Assembly: GCA_047618565.1 (NCBI GenBank)
Contig: JBLHKW010000030.1
Span: 1-38,600, forward strand
Source: JBLHKW01 sp047618565
Lineage (GTDB): Bacteria; Planctomycetota; UBA1135; GCA-002686595
Reading direction: 5' to 3'
Length of the DNA: 38,600 nucleotides
Below, in pieces: positions 1 to 8,178 of this stretch. The notes under the pieces were generated by a model, which saw only the letters and a list, made by a program, of their open reading frames with translations, had not been told where the DNA came from and made no database searches. Numbering within the stretch: position 1 is the first letter of the stretch; every line of letters starts with the position of its first letter. The translations under genes and the position numbers were made by a program.

Positions 1-88
1 CTTCTGGCGGCACTTCTCGCGCGTTGGCATCCTCGACGACCCGTAAGGGTCGCCTCCGGGGCCAACGCGCGAGAAGCACCACCAGAAG
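1..88. repeat. long imperfect inverted repeat (28-bp arms) with nested hairpin
   Basis: Bases 1-28 and 61-88 are reverse complements except at three positions. The inner 17 bp of each arm, ending in GCGCGTTGGC on the left, match perfectly. Between the arms lies a second perfect hairpin, CGACCC-GTAA-GGGTCG at 37-52. The structure starts at the first base of the window, so its left arm may be longer. It could be the terminator of a gene to the left or a small palindromic mobile repeat. No T-tract follows it, and I found no integron attC core sites at the arm ends. Bases 89-200 hold no recognisable feature. Confidence 0.6.
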
Positions 89-200
89 CCGAATCGACGC
101 GTTTTGGCTCGCGCTTCATAAATTATCCGGGCTAGCGCTCCGGGAATAGCGCGTCAGGAACCTTCTGAACTGACTGGCTTAGGTATTGGCGGGGCGGGCG

Positions 201-1313
201 TCAGTCGCTGGTGCGCCAGGTGATGAACCAGAACAGGGTGTTCTTGGAGCTGGTCGGAGTGCGATCGAACTCGAACATGCCCAGGGGGAGGATGGAGAGG
301 TGCGAGGTGCGCTTGGGCTCTCGGGAATCGGTGCGCTGGTACTCGCCGGTGTAGTTGAAGCCGAACTGGAAGATGAAGTTGAGGAAGGAGACGCGCGTGC
401 GGCGCATGCTCGACGAGTAGTTGATGACGATCGGGATCCCGAAGCGCGTGCGGCGTTGGAGGGAATTCTCGACCTTTGTGGAGGACTCGTAGGAGCCTTG
501 CTTTCCGACGACCGAGAACTGGTGGCGGCCTGACTTGCCCTCGATGGCGATGCGCACATCCTCCGCCGAGTTGACGTCGTCGCCATCGCAGGCCAGGAGG
601 TGGTCGCCGCCGCGCAGGCCGGAGAGGTAGGCGGGTGAACCGACGCGCACGCCGCTGACGTAGACCCTGGAACCTTCCGTTGGCCAGATCTCGCGCGCCA
701 GGTCCGCGGGAATGGTCACCAGTTGCATGCCCGTGCGGTCCTCGATCTCGATCGGCGCATCGAGCTCGACCGTGTCGGTCAGGGTCTCCTTGACCACGCG
801 CACGCCGGGGGTGAGTTTGCGGGCCGAGACCTCGCGCCGTGCATCCACCACGCCAATGGAGACCAGGATGGTCGTCTCGACACCCGGCTGCAGAGTGCTC
901 TCGACAACCTCGATGAACTGCTCGCGGTTCGTGATCTTTGTGCCTCCAACCTCGAGCAACAGGTCGCCGCGGCCGAGCTTTGCCCTGTCAGCCGGGGAAT
1001 CGCCCGCGACGAAGTCGACCAGAACACCTTCCCACGGCGCGACCGTCATGCTCTCTGCGAGCTTGGCGTCGATCGAGCGCACGTTGACGCCGATGCGCGC
1101 GACTTCAAAGCTTCGCTCCACGGTGTGGTTGACCGTCGGGGAGCCATTCGAGCCGTAGTGCAGAACATATCGGTGGGTCTCGCCGTTGCTCGCCTCGATC
1201 TCGTTGAGGGCGTGCCCCGAACCCGAACCGATGCTCGCGTGGGAGAAGCTGTGGGTGACACAGGAGCTGCAGGCGAGGGCGGTGAACAGGGAGAGCAGAA
1301 TTCGAGTCTTCAT
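201..1313 (-). CDS. exported (lipo)protein with two PDZ domains
   Basis: This is a 370-residue protein with an N-terminal signal sequence. Cysteines at 15 and 18 could be lipidated, although the lipobox is weak because the residue at -3 is Ala. Two PDZ-like modules are visible. The first, around residues 75-150, has the motif SPADRAKLGRGDLLLEV; the second, around 195-265, has GSPAYLSGLRGGDHLLACDG. Both carry the usual G-D-x-[IL]-L pattern of peptide-binding PDZ domains. No protease catalytic domain is present, so it is an adaptor or sensor rather than a HtrA enzyme. The C-terminal ~100 residues, rich in Phe, Tyr and Arg, are unrecognised. The gene starts 30 bp after the anti-sigma gene on the same strand and is probably the third gene of that operon. 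A role in periplasmic sensing for the sigma pair is inference. No Shine-Dalgarno sequence precedes the ATG. Confidence 0.85.
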   Translation of the reverse strand: MKTRILLSLFTALACSSCVTHSFSHASIGSGSGHALNEIEASNGETHRYVLHYGSNGSPTVNHTVERSFEVARIGVNVRSIDAKLAESMTVAPWEGVLVDFVAGDSPADRAKLGRGDLLLEVGGTKITNREQFIEVVESTLQPGVETTILVSIGVVDARREVSARKLTPGVRVVKETLTDTVELDAPIEIEDRTGMQLVTIPADLAREIWPTEGSRVYVSGVRVGSPAYLSGLRGGDHLLACDGDDVNSAEDVRIAIEGKSGRHQFSVVGKQGSYESSTKVENSLQRRTRFGIPIVINYSSSMRRTRVSFLNFIFQFGFNYTGEYQRTDSREPKRTSHLSILPLGMFEFDRTPTSSKNTLFWFITWRTSD

Positions 1314-1343
1314 CGTGAGGTAACGTGGGAAATCGGTGACGGG

Positions 1344-2357
1344 TCAGTAAGTGGCGCGGGTATCGAGTGCAGCCAGTTCGGTGCTGCGAGCGTCCCACCA
1401 GGTGCGCCACAATTCGGGCGAAGAGGGGACATCGGATGGTTCGTCGGCGCTGGAGGGGCCGTTGATCAGGGCCTTGAAGCTGGACAGGGCGTTGGGGGAG
1501 GCCTGCGCCTGCTCGCGCCGTGCTCGATCCGCGCCCGGGACCCCGGGCATGCCACGGATGTTCTCGAGCTGCTCCTCGATCACCCGCTGCAGGCGCGCAT
1601 CCTCGGTCGAGAGCATCGCGATCAGCGCCGGGACGACCTCTTCGGTCGAGCCACGTGTCTGCAGTGAAACCCGATCGCCGCTGCGCACCACGCGCACGGG
1701 GGAGCGCGGCGTATCGCGGACCGGCGAGGCGACTGCGCTGCGTGTGGATCGGGAGTCATCCGACATGGCGAGCGGGAGCTCGGGCGCCTCGAGGTCCGCG
1801 GACTCGACCGCGATCTCGGCCAGCGCGGCGAACGCGCCCGTAAAGCTGAGCATCAGGTCTCCGTGGAATTGCAGGGGGGTCTCGACTCTCACGAGGCGTT
1901 CGACCTCGACCGGGACCTCTACAATTCGTTCCACCTCGACGGGGATCTCGACCGGCACCGGCACCTCGACGATCCGTTCGACCTCGAAGGGCACCTCGAC
2001 CTCGACGATGCGTTCCACGATCTGCGGCCCGACCGGAGTCTCGGCTGGCCACGAGATCCAGACCATCGTCGCTCCGAGCCCGGCGGCCGCGAGGTGGGAC
2101 AGCATGGGCTTCCACGAGGTCGCCATCGGCTTGACCTGAGCGCGATCGACCGCCGCCATGACCGCGTCGACCTCCGCGCGACTTGTAGGACGCAACGAGA
2201 GTGACTGCAGGTCACCCAGGGCGTAGCGCATCGATTCGAGCCCCGCGCGACATGCTCCGCACGTCTCCAGGTGGGCAGCGACGAACTCGGCATCCCGAGC
2301 GGACAGCTCGTCCTCGATGTAATCCGAGAAATGGGCCTGGGCTTCGGTGCACTTCAT
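1344..2357 (-). CDS. membrane anti-sigma factor with zinc-finger (ZAS) domain
   Basis: This is a 337-residue protein. The N-terminus is a ZAS domain with H29-x3-C33-x2-C36, the zinc-binding signature of anti-sigma factors that hold ECF sigma factors. One transmembrane segment lies at about 85-103. It is followed by a Val/Glu-rich tract at 113-160 made of imperfect VERIVEVPV-like units, then a low-complexity region and a C-terminal region of unknown function, presumably periplasmic. The ATG overlaps the stop of the ECF sigma gene by ATGA, and AAGGA lies about 5 bases before it, so translation is probably coupled. Its likely job is to sequester the sigma factor encoded just upstream until an envelope signal releases it. 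The family assignment is firm; the signal is unknown. Confidence 0.87.
   Translation of the reverse strand: MKCTEAQAHFSDYIEDELSARDAEFVAAHLETCGACRAGLESMRYALGDLQSLSLRPTSRAEVDAVMAAVDRAQVKPMATSWKPMLSHLAAAGLGATMVWISWPAETPVGPQIVERIVEVEVPFEVERIVEVPVPVEIPVEVERIVEVPVEVERLVRVETPLQFHGDLMLSFTGAFAALAEIAVESADLEAPELPLAMSDDSRSTRSAVASPVRDTPRSPVRVVRSGDRVSLQTRGSTEEVVPALIAMLSTEDARLQRVIEEQLENIRGMPGVPGADRARREQAQASPNALSSFKALINGPSSADEPSDVPSSPELWRTWWDARSTELAALDTRATY
1878..2021 (-). repeat. short tandem repeat encoding Val/Glu/Pro-rich stalk in the anti-sigma factor
   Basis: Codons 113-160 of the anti-sigma gene consist of imperfect 8-10-residue units of the type VERIVEVPV. They sit directly after the transmembrane helix. 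Alternating Val and Glu suggests an extended beta-like or rod-like spacer lifting the distal domain from the membrane. Such repeats can change length by slippage. Confidence 0.7.
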
Positions 2358-2983
2358 GGGGTTTCCTTCGTGGCTCCCAGGCTGGGCTCGGGCGCGTCGC
2401 CCGAGAGCTTCAGGTAGATATCGCGGAACGCGAGCCGGCCGCGATGTACGCGCGACTTCACGGTGCCGAGCGTGCAGCGCAGGCTGCGCGCCGCCTCCTC
2501 GTAGGTGAGTCCGATCAGGTCGACGAGCTGCAGCGCGGCGCCGAAGGGTTCGGGCACGGCCTGCAGGGCTTCGTCGATGGCGGCGATCTCCTCGACGCGA
2601 CCACTGGGGTCAAAGCGCTCCGACGCCGGCGACATCTGAAGTTGATCCTCCAGCGCTTGTTCGGGGCGCGTGCCCTGGCTGCGCTGATGGTCGCGGATGA
2701 GGTTGAAGGTGATCATGAATAGCCAGGGCCTGAAGCGCCCACCGTCCTTTGCCGAACGAAAACGCGGCAGCGCCTTGAAGGCCCGGATCCACACCTCCTG
2801 GGCCAAGTCCAGCGCCAGGTGGTGGTCTCCGAGTTGCCTTTCGACCACCGCCCGGACACGGGTCCCGTAGCGCTCCACGAGGCACTCGAAAGCGGAGCGC
2901 TCGCCGGCGGCCGCCCGCAATGCGAGAGCTTCGTCGGTGATTCCACTCACAGGGGAGCCGTCGAGGGGGTGGGGAGCAACCAA
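2354..2983 (-). CDS. ECF-family RNA polymerase sigma factor
   Basis: This is a sigma factor of 209 residues from the TTG at 2983; a GTG at 2950 would remove 11 residues and fits the family start equally well. Region 2 spans about 30-100 and contains the core-binding helix with LDLAQEVWIRAFKALPRFR. Region 4 spans about 138-190, with a helix-turn-helix of LTYEEAARSLRCTLGTVKSRVHRGR type. Regions 1.1 and 3 are missing, as expected for ECF factors. The stop overlaps the start of the membrane anti-sigma gene by four bases, giving the classic sigma/anti-sigma pair, and a PDZ lipoprotein follows. It probably drives an envelope-response regulon and its own operon. Neither candidate start has a clear ribosome binding site. 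Confidence 0.9.
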   Translation of the reverse strand: MVAPHPLDGSPVSGITDEALALRAAAGERSAFECLVERYGTRVRAVVERQLGDHHLALDLAQEVWIRAFKALPRFRSAKDGGRFRPWLFMITFNLIRDHQRSQGTRPEQALEDQLQMSPASERFDPSGRVEEIAAIDEALQAVPEPFGAALQLVDLIGLTYEEAARSLRCTLGTVKSRVHRGRLAFRDIYLKLSGDAPEPSLGATKETP

Positions 2984-3109
2984 GGGTCACGGGTCCGGGT
3001 TCGGCGGAATGCCGGATCGGGGACGATGGGGGATACGAGCGAGCCCCGGCGGGAGTTCCCGCTGACCCGGGATTCCGGGCGATTTTCTCAGATGCAGCCT
3101 GGCCGCCGG

Positions 3110-6100
3110 CTACCCGTTGCTTGCAGCCGCCGGCTCAACCGGCGTTGCCTGGGCACTCGGAATGCAGTCGAGGGTGCACTCCTTCAGCACATCGGCACCC
3201 AGCGCTCGCCGTGCGAGATCGCGGATGTGTTCGTGATGTGTGAAGAGGATCACCTGGGTCCGTCGGGCCAGTTCGGCCAGGATGTCCAGGGTGGCGAGCG
3301 CGCGCTGATCATCGAAATCGACGAGAATATCGTCGAGAACGATGGGCATCGGTTCCTCGCCCACGAGTCGGTTCTGGAGGTAGGCCAGGCGCAGTGCGAG
3401 GTACAGCTGGTCCGCGGTGCCCTTGCTGAAGGCCTCGACCGGCAGGTGCGCGCCATCCTCTCCGCGCACACCGACGATGGTGGGCTCTTCGTTGTCGTCG
3501 TAGTCGAGGGTCAGGCCGGAGAACGATCCGCAGGTGATCTGTGAGAACAGCTCGCTGGCGAGCGCGACGGTCGGATCTTGGTTCTCTGCCCTGTGCCTCT
3601 CGATGCGCCGCCGCAGCAGGTTGGACGCCAGCCGCAAACGCACATAATCCTCGGCGTGCTGCGCCACTTCGGCGACGTAACCCAGGGCTTCCTGATCGGC
3701 CGCCGCCGCCTCCGCGTTGCCCTCGACGGCATCCCGTTCGCGCTTCAATGTGGCCACCTCAGCCGTCCATTGATCGCGCTGCTTCTCGCAGGCCTCCGCT
3801 TGCTCCTCCAGGTCCTTGAGCTCCACGCGCATGTCGTCGCCGCTCCTGCCCTGGGTCTCGACGATCAGCTCGGCGACCGGCGTGCCCTCGCCCACCTTCA
3901 GCAGTCGCTGGTCGATCTCGCCCAGGTCTTGTTGCAGCTGCTCCTTGCGCCCGGAAGCATCCTCGACGCCCGCAAGCTGCGCGGCATCCTCGACCTGTGC
4001 GTGCCTGCAGAGCTGAGAAAGCAGCGCCTGGGCCTCCTGCTCCTGTCGCTCCAGGCCCGGAAGGCTGTCTCGCTCCTCGTCGATACGCTCCCGCATCGAA
4101 GCACGCTCATGCAGTGTCTTCTGTGCGCGCTTGAGCCGTTGCGCCAGCGCCTCGGCCGCCTGCCGCGGCGCAGTCTCTACAAGGTCCGTCGCGCAACTCT
4201 GGACCAGCTCGCGCACATCGAGCTCGAAGCGCGTGCGATCTTCCTGCATCGGCCCGATGCGCTTGACGTTGTGGTCGACGATGTCATCGCGCTTGGAGAA
4301 GTACTCGCGAATCCCGCGCACTCGCTCTGCGGCCTGGTCGACGGAGGTACCCGCGTCACACCCGAGGGCCGCGAGCGCGTCGACCCACTTCGCCTCCCAC
4401 TCCACGAGCCCCGCGCGCGCGGTCACCATGCTTGCGCGCCGACCATCGAGCTTGGTGCGCAGGTCGGTGATCCCTTCGCTCAGGCGTTCGCGCTTGGAGT
4501 CGACCGCTGCGCTGCGTTCGACAATGCCCTGGCACAGGGCCAGAACATCGGTGAGTCGGTCTGCCTTCTTGAGTGGCCGTTGGTCGAGATTGGCCAGGCA
4601 GTCGTCGAGGCGTTCGCGGTACGTGCTCACGAGACCCTCGAGCCGGGCAGCTTCCTCGCCGGCCAAACGCCCCTGTCCCATGAGGGCGCGCAGTTCGCCG
4701 AAACCGTCGAGCCACTCGAGCATCTCGCGGGGAGTCAGGGGTGCAAGGATCCCGCTCGTCGCCCAGAGGGCCGTCCACTCTCTCTGAATTTCAGCGCGTC
4801 GCGGAGCGCAGGTCTCGCGCTCGGTCTCGAGCGCTGCGAGCTCCCGCTCGAGTAGCTCGCGCTGGCTGCGTTGCTGCTCGAGCCTGGCGCACAGTTCCGA
4901 ATCATCGATCAGGCCGTCTGCCACGCGATCCGCCGATGCGATCGTGGTCTCGAAGGCCTCCTGTAGCGGCTCCTTGCCACTGAACTCCGCGATGTCTTCC
5001 GCGGTCGGCGGTTCACCCAACCAGCTCTCCCGGACCAGTTGCCAGCCGGCAGCTCGCTCGGTCCTTGCGCGGGCGAGCTGCGCCCGTGTCGGGATCTCGC
5101 GCTGGCCCTGTTGGGCTTCGATCTCCTCGCCCAGTCGTGCGATGGTGTCGCGGCGCTTCTGCAGCTCCAGTTCCAGCCTGGCCTGCTCGTCGTCGAGGTG
5201 GCGGAACCTGCTGGAGAACTCGTCGATCGTCGCGCGCAGGGGAAGCTGTAGCGTGTCGATCTCGTCGGCGCTGCCTTGCCACTGGCCGAGCCGGCTGATC
5301 TCGCGCTTGACCTCGGCCGTGAGGCCGGCGGCATCGCACCGTCGCTCCGAGGCGAGCTGGTCCAGATTACCCTGGGCGGCCACCTCTCTGAGGGTTCGAC
5401 CGAGAGCTGTCGTCTCGAGTGCTGCGGGCAGACCGGCGAGCTGAACTTCTGCCGCCTTGAGCTCGGCCTCGAGCTCGCGAATCTGTTCCTTGTACCCGGA
5501 CGAACTCTCTTGCAGCCGTCCGTGCTGCACACCGAGCCGAGTGACTTCGGCTTCCACCGATTGTCTCAGGCGCCACTTCTCGGCACCCTCCCAGTCCAGG
5601 TCGGGATCGATGTCCGCGAGCAGTCGCTCTGCCTCGGCGCGCAACATGTCGCGCTCGGCCTCGCGCTTCGGCAGGTCGGCGCAGGCTTTCTCGTAGGCGC
5701 CGGCTTTCTTCTGTATCTGCTCGATGGCGAGCTCCTGGCCGAGCAACTCTTCATCGACCACGAGCGCCTTGCAGCGCGCGACCAGGCCGTCGGGGGCATC
5801 GAGTCGCGCCCGGGCGTCACTGAGGCGGCCGGCTACCTGGGTCAGGGTGTTCTGGGCCTCGCGCCGCGCTTCGATGGAATATTCGGGCGGTAGAACGAGC
5901 ACGTCGGCGCAGCTCGCGAGCCTGGCCTCGAGCGCCTGGCGTTCTCCGATGTCCTCGAGCACCGTCAGGATGCGCGACACGCGCCCGTACTGTGAGCGTA
6001 GTTCCTTCAGTTGCGTGCGGACGGCCTCCTGCTTCGACAGCGCGTCACTCAGCTGCTTCTGGAGCTTGTTCCAGGCGCTGACAGAGACCTCGGCCGCGCG

Positions 6101-6694
6101 CTTGCGCTTGAGCGCGTCGGCGTGATTCTTCGAGGCCACGCTGATGAGAGTCTTCGTGCGGCGGTCTGTGGCGAAGATACGCTGACCGTCCTCCTCCAGC
6201 TTGCTCAGCGTGCGCCCGAGACCGTTGATGCCGAGCGCGCTGGCGAAGAGGCTCTCGCCGGCGAGACCCTTCAGGGCACGCAGGTCCTTGCCACCAGCGA
6301 TCAGCTCATCACGGTCGATACCCCAGATGCGTTCGAAGGCCCCACGATCGGTACCGGCCAGGAATGGGTCGAGCGCGCTGGCCGGTAGGGCGTCGTTGTC
6401 GATCGGGTCGACCAGGTCGTTCTTGATGGCCTTGCGGCGCACGAACTCGAGCTTGTCCCCGGCCGCGTTCTGCAGCTGGCCGCCGATGCGCAGCTGCTTG
6501 TAGGCGTGAACGAAGTTATCGGGCGAGCGTGCCGGAACCCCGAACAGCAGGGCCGAGATAGCCCTCAGCGTCGAGCTCTTGCCCGCTTCGTTCGGGCCGT
6601 AGAGCAGGTGCAGGCCAACGGGCTCGTCGCCCAGGTCGAGCACCTTGTTCGTGAAGGGACCGAAGGCGAGCAGGTCGAGACGATCGATCTTCAT
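3110..6694 (-). CDS. yhaN: SMC/Rad50-like ATPase, YhaN family
   Basis: This 1194-residue protein has the architecture of a split ABC-type ATPase. A Walker A motif GPNEAGKS lies at residues 33-40 in the N-terminal lobe. Very long Gln/Glu/Arg-rich coiled coils follow, from about 180 to 1020. The C-terminal lobe has an ABC-signature-like AFSKGTADQLYLALRLA near residue 1080 and a Walker B VLDDILVDFDD near 1120, then a switch histidine in FTHHEH. The AFSKGTADQLY signature is typical of YhaN rather than SbcC. The ATG overlaps the stop of the adjacent YhaO-type phosphoesterase gene (ATGA), so the two are co-translated. By analogy with Mre11-Rad50 and SbcCD, the complex should process DNA ends or hairpins. 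The exact substrate is not visible. Confidence 0.9.
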   Translation of the reverse strand: MKIDRLDLLAFGPFTNKVLDLGDEPVGLHLLYGPNEAGKSSTLRAISALLFGVPARSPDNFVHAYKQLRIGGQLQNAAGDKLEFVRRKAIKNDLVDPIDNDALPASALDPFLAGTDRGAFERIWGIDRDELIAGGKDLRALKGLAGESLFASALGINGLGRTLSKLEEDGQRIFATDRRTKTLISVASKNHADALKRKRAAEVSVSAWNKLQKQLSDALSKQEAVRTQLKELRSQYGRVSRILTVLEDIGERQALEARLASCADVLVLPPEYSIEARREAQNTLTQVAGRLSDARARLDAPDGLVARCKALVVDEELLGQELAIEQIQKKAGAYEKACADLPKREAERDMLRAEAERLLADIDPDLDWEGAEKWRLRQSVEAEVTRLGVQHGRLQESSSGYKEQIRELEAELKAAEVQLAGLPAALETTALGRTLREVAAQGNLDQLASERRCDAAGLTAEVKREISRLGQWQGSADEIDTLQLPLRATIDEFSSRFRHLDDEQARLELELQKRRDTIARLGEEIEAQQGQREIPTRAQLARARTERAAGWQLVRESWLGEPPTAEDIAEFSGKEPLQEAFETTIASADRVADGLIDDSELCARLEQQRSQRELLERELAALETERETCAPRRAEIQREWTALWATSGILAPLTPREMLEWLDGFGELRALMGQGRLAGEEAARLEGLVSTYRERLDDCLANLDQRPLKKADRLTDVLALCQGIVERSAAVDSKRERLSEGITDLRTKLDGRRASMVTARAGLVEWEAKWVDALAALGCDAGTSVDQAAERVRGIREYFSKRDDIVDHNVKRIGPMQEDRTRFELDVRELVQSCATDLVETAPRQAAEALAQRLKRAQKTLHERASMRERIDEERDSLPGLERQEQEAQALLSQLCRHAQVEDAAQLAGVEDASGRKEQLQQDLGEIDQRLLKVGEGTPVAELIVETQGRSGDDMRVELKDLEEQAEACEKQRDQWTAEVATLKRERDAVEGNAEAAAADQEALGYVAEVAQHAEDYVRLRLASNLLRRRIERHRAENQDPTVALASELFSQITCGSFSGLTLDYDDNEEPTIVGVRGEDGAHLPVEAFSKGTADQLYLALRLAYLQNRLVGEEPMPIVLDDILVDFDDQRALATLDILAELARRTQVILFTHHEHIRDLARRALGADVLKECTLDCIPSAQATPVEPAAASNG

Positions 6695-7968
6695 CGGTCC
6701 TCTCCCTGGTCGAGCAGGCGTGGCACCAGCAGTTGCCTGGCCGCGTCGAGCAGCTCCAAGCGGGTCTGTTCCTGGTCGAGGTCCGGCAGATCGGCGGGCG
6801 AGCGCGGGTCAGTCGGTATGGCGGCTTGTAGTGCCTCGAGTTCGGCCCGCACATCGCTGAACGCCCCGTCGAGCGCGCCCGCTTCGTCGAGGTCTCTCAG
6901 GAACTCACCCAGGGCATCGCCGCCGAGCCCCGTATCCCCGGCGTCCTGCACCAGGGTCGTGCGCAGGCGGATCTTCTCGATCCAGACCTGTTCGTCCAGG
7001 CGTTCCACGACGGCCTCACGGATGCGCCCATCGAAGTGGCCTGTGTGCAGCACCAGATCACCATGGGCGCGGGTGGCGCCGGTCACCTCGACGCGAACCG
7101 CCAGGGTCAGATCTCCGATGCTGGCCAGTCGGTCTGATATGGCTTGCACGACCGCGCTTACAACCTGGTCTCCATTCGCGAGTTCGGTCGCGTCGAGCAC
7201 GAGTTCTTCCCAGCGCATCACGTCGACGGGCCGGAAGGCGACCTCGGTCACGTCACCCTCGTCCACCGTCACCAGGCAGCATCCCTTGGCGCCCGTCTCG
7301 CGAATGTGGCGCCCCTGGATGTTGCCGGGGTAGACGATCCACGGATGACCTTCGGCCAGGTTCTGGCGCTGATGGATATGGCCGAGCGCCCAGTAGTCGT
7401 AGTTCTTGGTCGTGAGCTGCGGGACCGTGGACGGGGCGTAGTCGCCATGGCCCTGGCTCGCCCCGCAGTTCGTGTGGAGCAGGCCGATGTTGAGGTGGTG
7501 GGGGAGCGCGTCCGGGTACTCGGCTGCCAGGTTCTCCTCGACCGCGGCCGTTGCAAAGCCTTGCCCATGGATCGCGACCTGCTGTCCGTCGACCTCGAAC
7601 GTCACCGTTTCGGCCTTACGGGTCGAGAAGAGTGTCACCATGTCGGGCAGGTCGAGCCGGAAGGCCTTGCTGACCTTGGACTGCGCGTCGTGGTTGCCCT
7701 GCACGATGAACACGCGTATGCCCCTATCGGTCAGCTGGCGCAGGCAGCGTCGAAACGCGATCGGCGTGTTCATGTCCTTGCACTCGCCGTCGTAGAGATC
7801 GCCCGCGATGAGTACGAAGTGAACGTCTTCTTCGATGGCCAGCTCGACCAGGTTCTCGAATGCCTGTCGCGTGGCTGACCTGAAGGCCTCGACCGGCGCG
7901 CCCTCGTAACGGTTGAGGCTCAGCAGGGGGCTGTCGAGGTGGATGTCAGCGGTGTGGATGAATCGCAT
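6691..7968 (-). CDS. yhaO: DNA repair exonuclease-like metallophosphoesterase, YhaO family
   Basis: This 425-residue protein has an Mre11/SbcD-like calcineurin phosphoesterase domain at about 1-260. The metal-binding signatures are in order: FIHTADIHLDSP at the N-terminus (D-x-H), AGDLYDG near 57-63, VQGNHDA near 94-100, LLHTN, and GHIHQRQN. A C-terminal domain of about 150 residues completes the protein, where the partner ATPase and DNA would bind. Its stop overlaps the start of the yhaN-type gene by four bases, so the two form an operon encoding the nuclease and ATPase halves of one complex. AGAGA lies before the ATG as a weak ribosome binding site. The 210 bp upstream, to the histidine kinase stop, hold nothing I recognise. 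Confidence 0.9.
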   Translation of the reverse strand: MRFIHTADIHLDSPLLSLNRYEGAPVEAFRSATRQAFENLVELAIEEDVHFVLIAGDLYDGECKDMNTPIAFRRCLRQLTDRGIRVFIVQGNHDAQSKVSKAFRLDLPDMVTLFSTRKAETVTFEVDGQQVAIHGQGFATAAVEENLAAEYPDALPHHLNIGLLHTNCGASQGHGDYAPSTVPQLTTKNYDYWALGHIHQRQNLAEGHPWIVYPGNIQGRHIRETGAKGCCLVTVDEGDVTEVAFRPVDVMRWEELVLDATELANGDQVVSAVVQAISDRLASIGDLTLAVRVEVTGATRAHGDLVLHTGHFDGRIREAVVERLDEQVWIEKIRLRTTLVQDAGDTGLGGDALGEFLRDLDEAGALDGAFSDVRAELEALQAAIPTDPRSPADLPDLDQEQTRLELLDAARQLLVPRLLDQGEDR

Positions 7969-8178
7969 TCTGATCTCTGCCCGCGTCGCGGACTGCGATC
8001 ATGCGACGGACGACGCGCGGATCGAGACCTCGGACACGGGCTCAGAATACCACCCAGCGGGGTCCACAGCCCTCAGTAACTCGCCCTGGTGGGGCGGCCC
8101 GTGGCCGCCGTCCCCAAGGGCATGCGCGACACGCCGCTGGCGCCCGCTCAGCCCTCTGCGCACGCGAGACGCGGGCGC

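Noticed and set aside
1..88. Integron attC site
   Set aside because: The arms lack the RYYYAAC/GTTRRRY core sites and the expected spacer pattern.
3578..4855. 425-residue open frame antisense to the yhaN-type gene
   Set aside because: It is the complement of well-supported coiled-coil codons, a common artefact in GC-rich genes.
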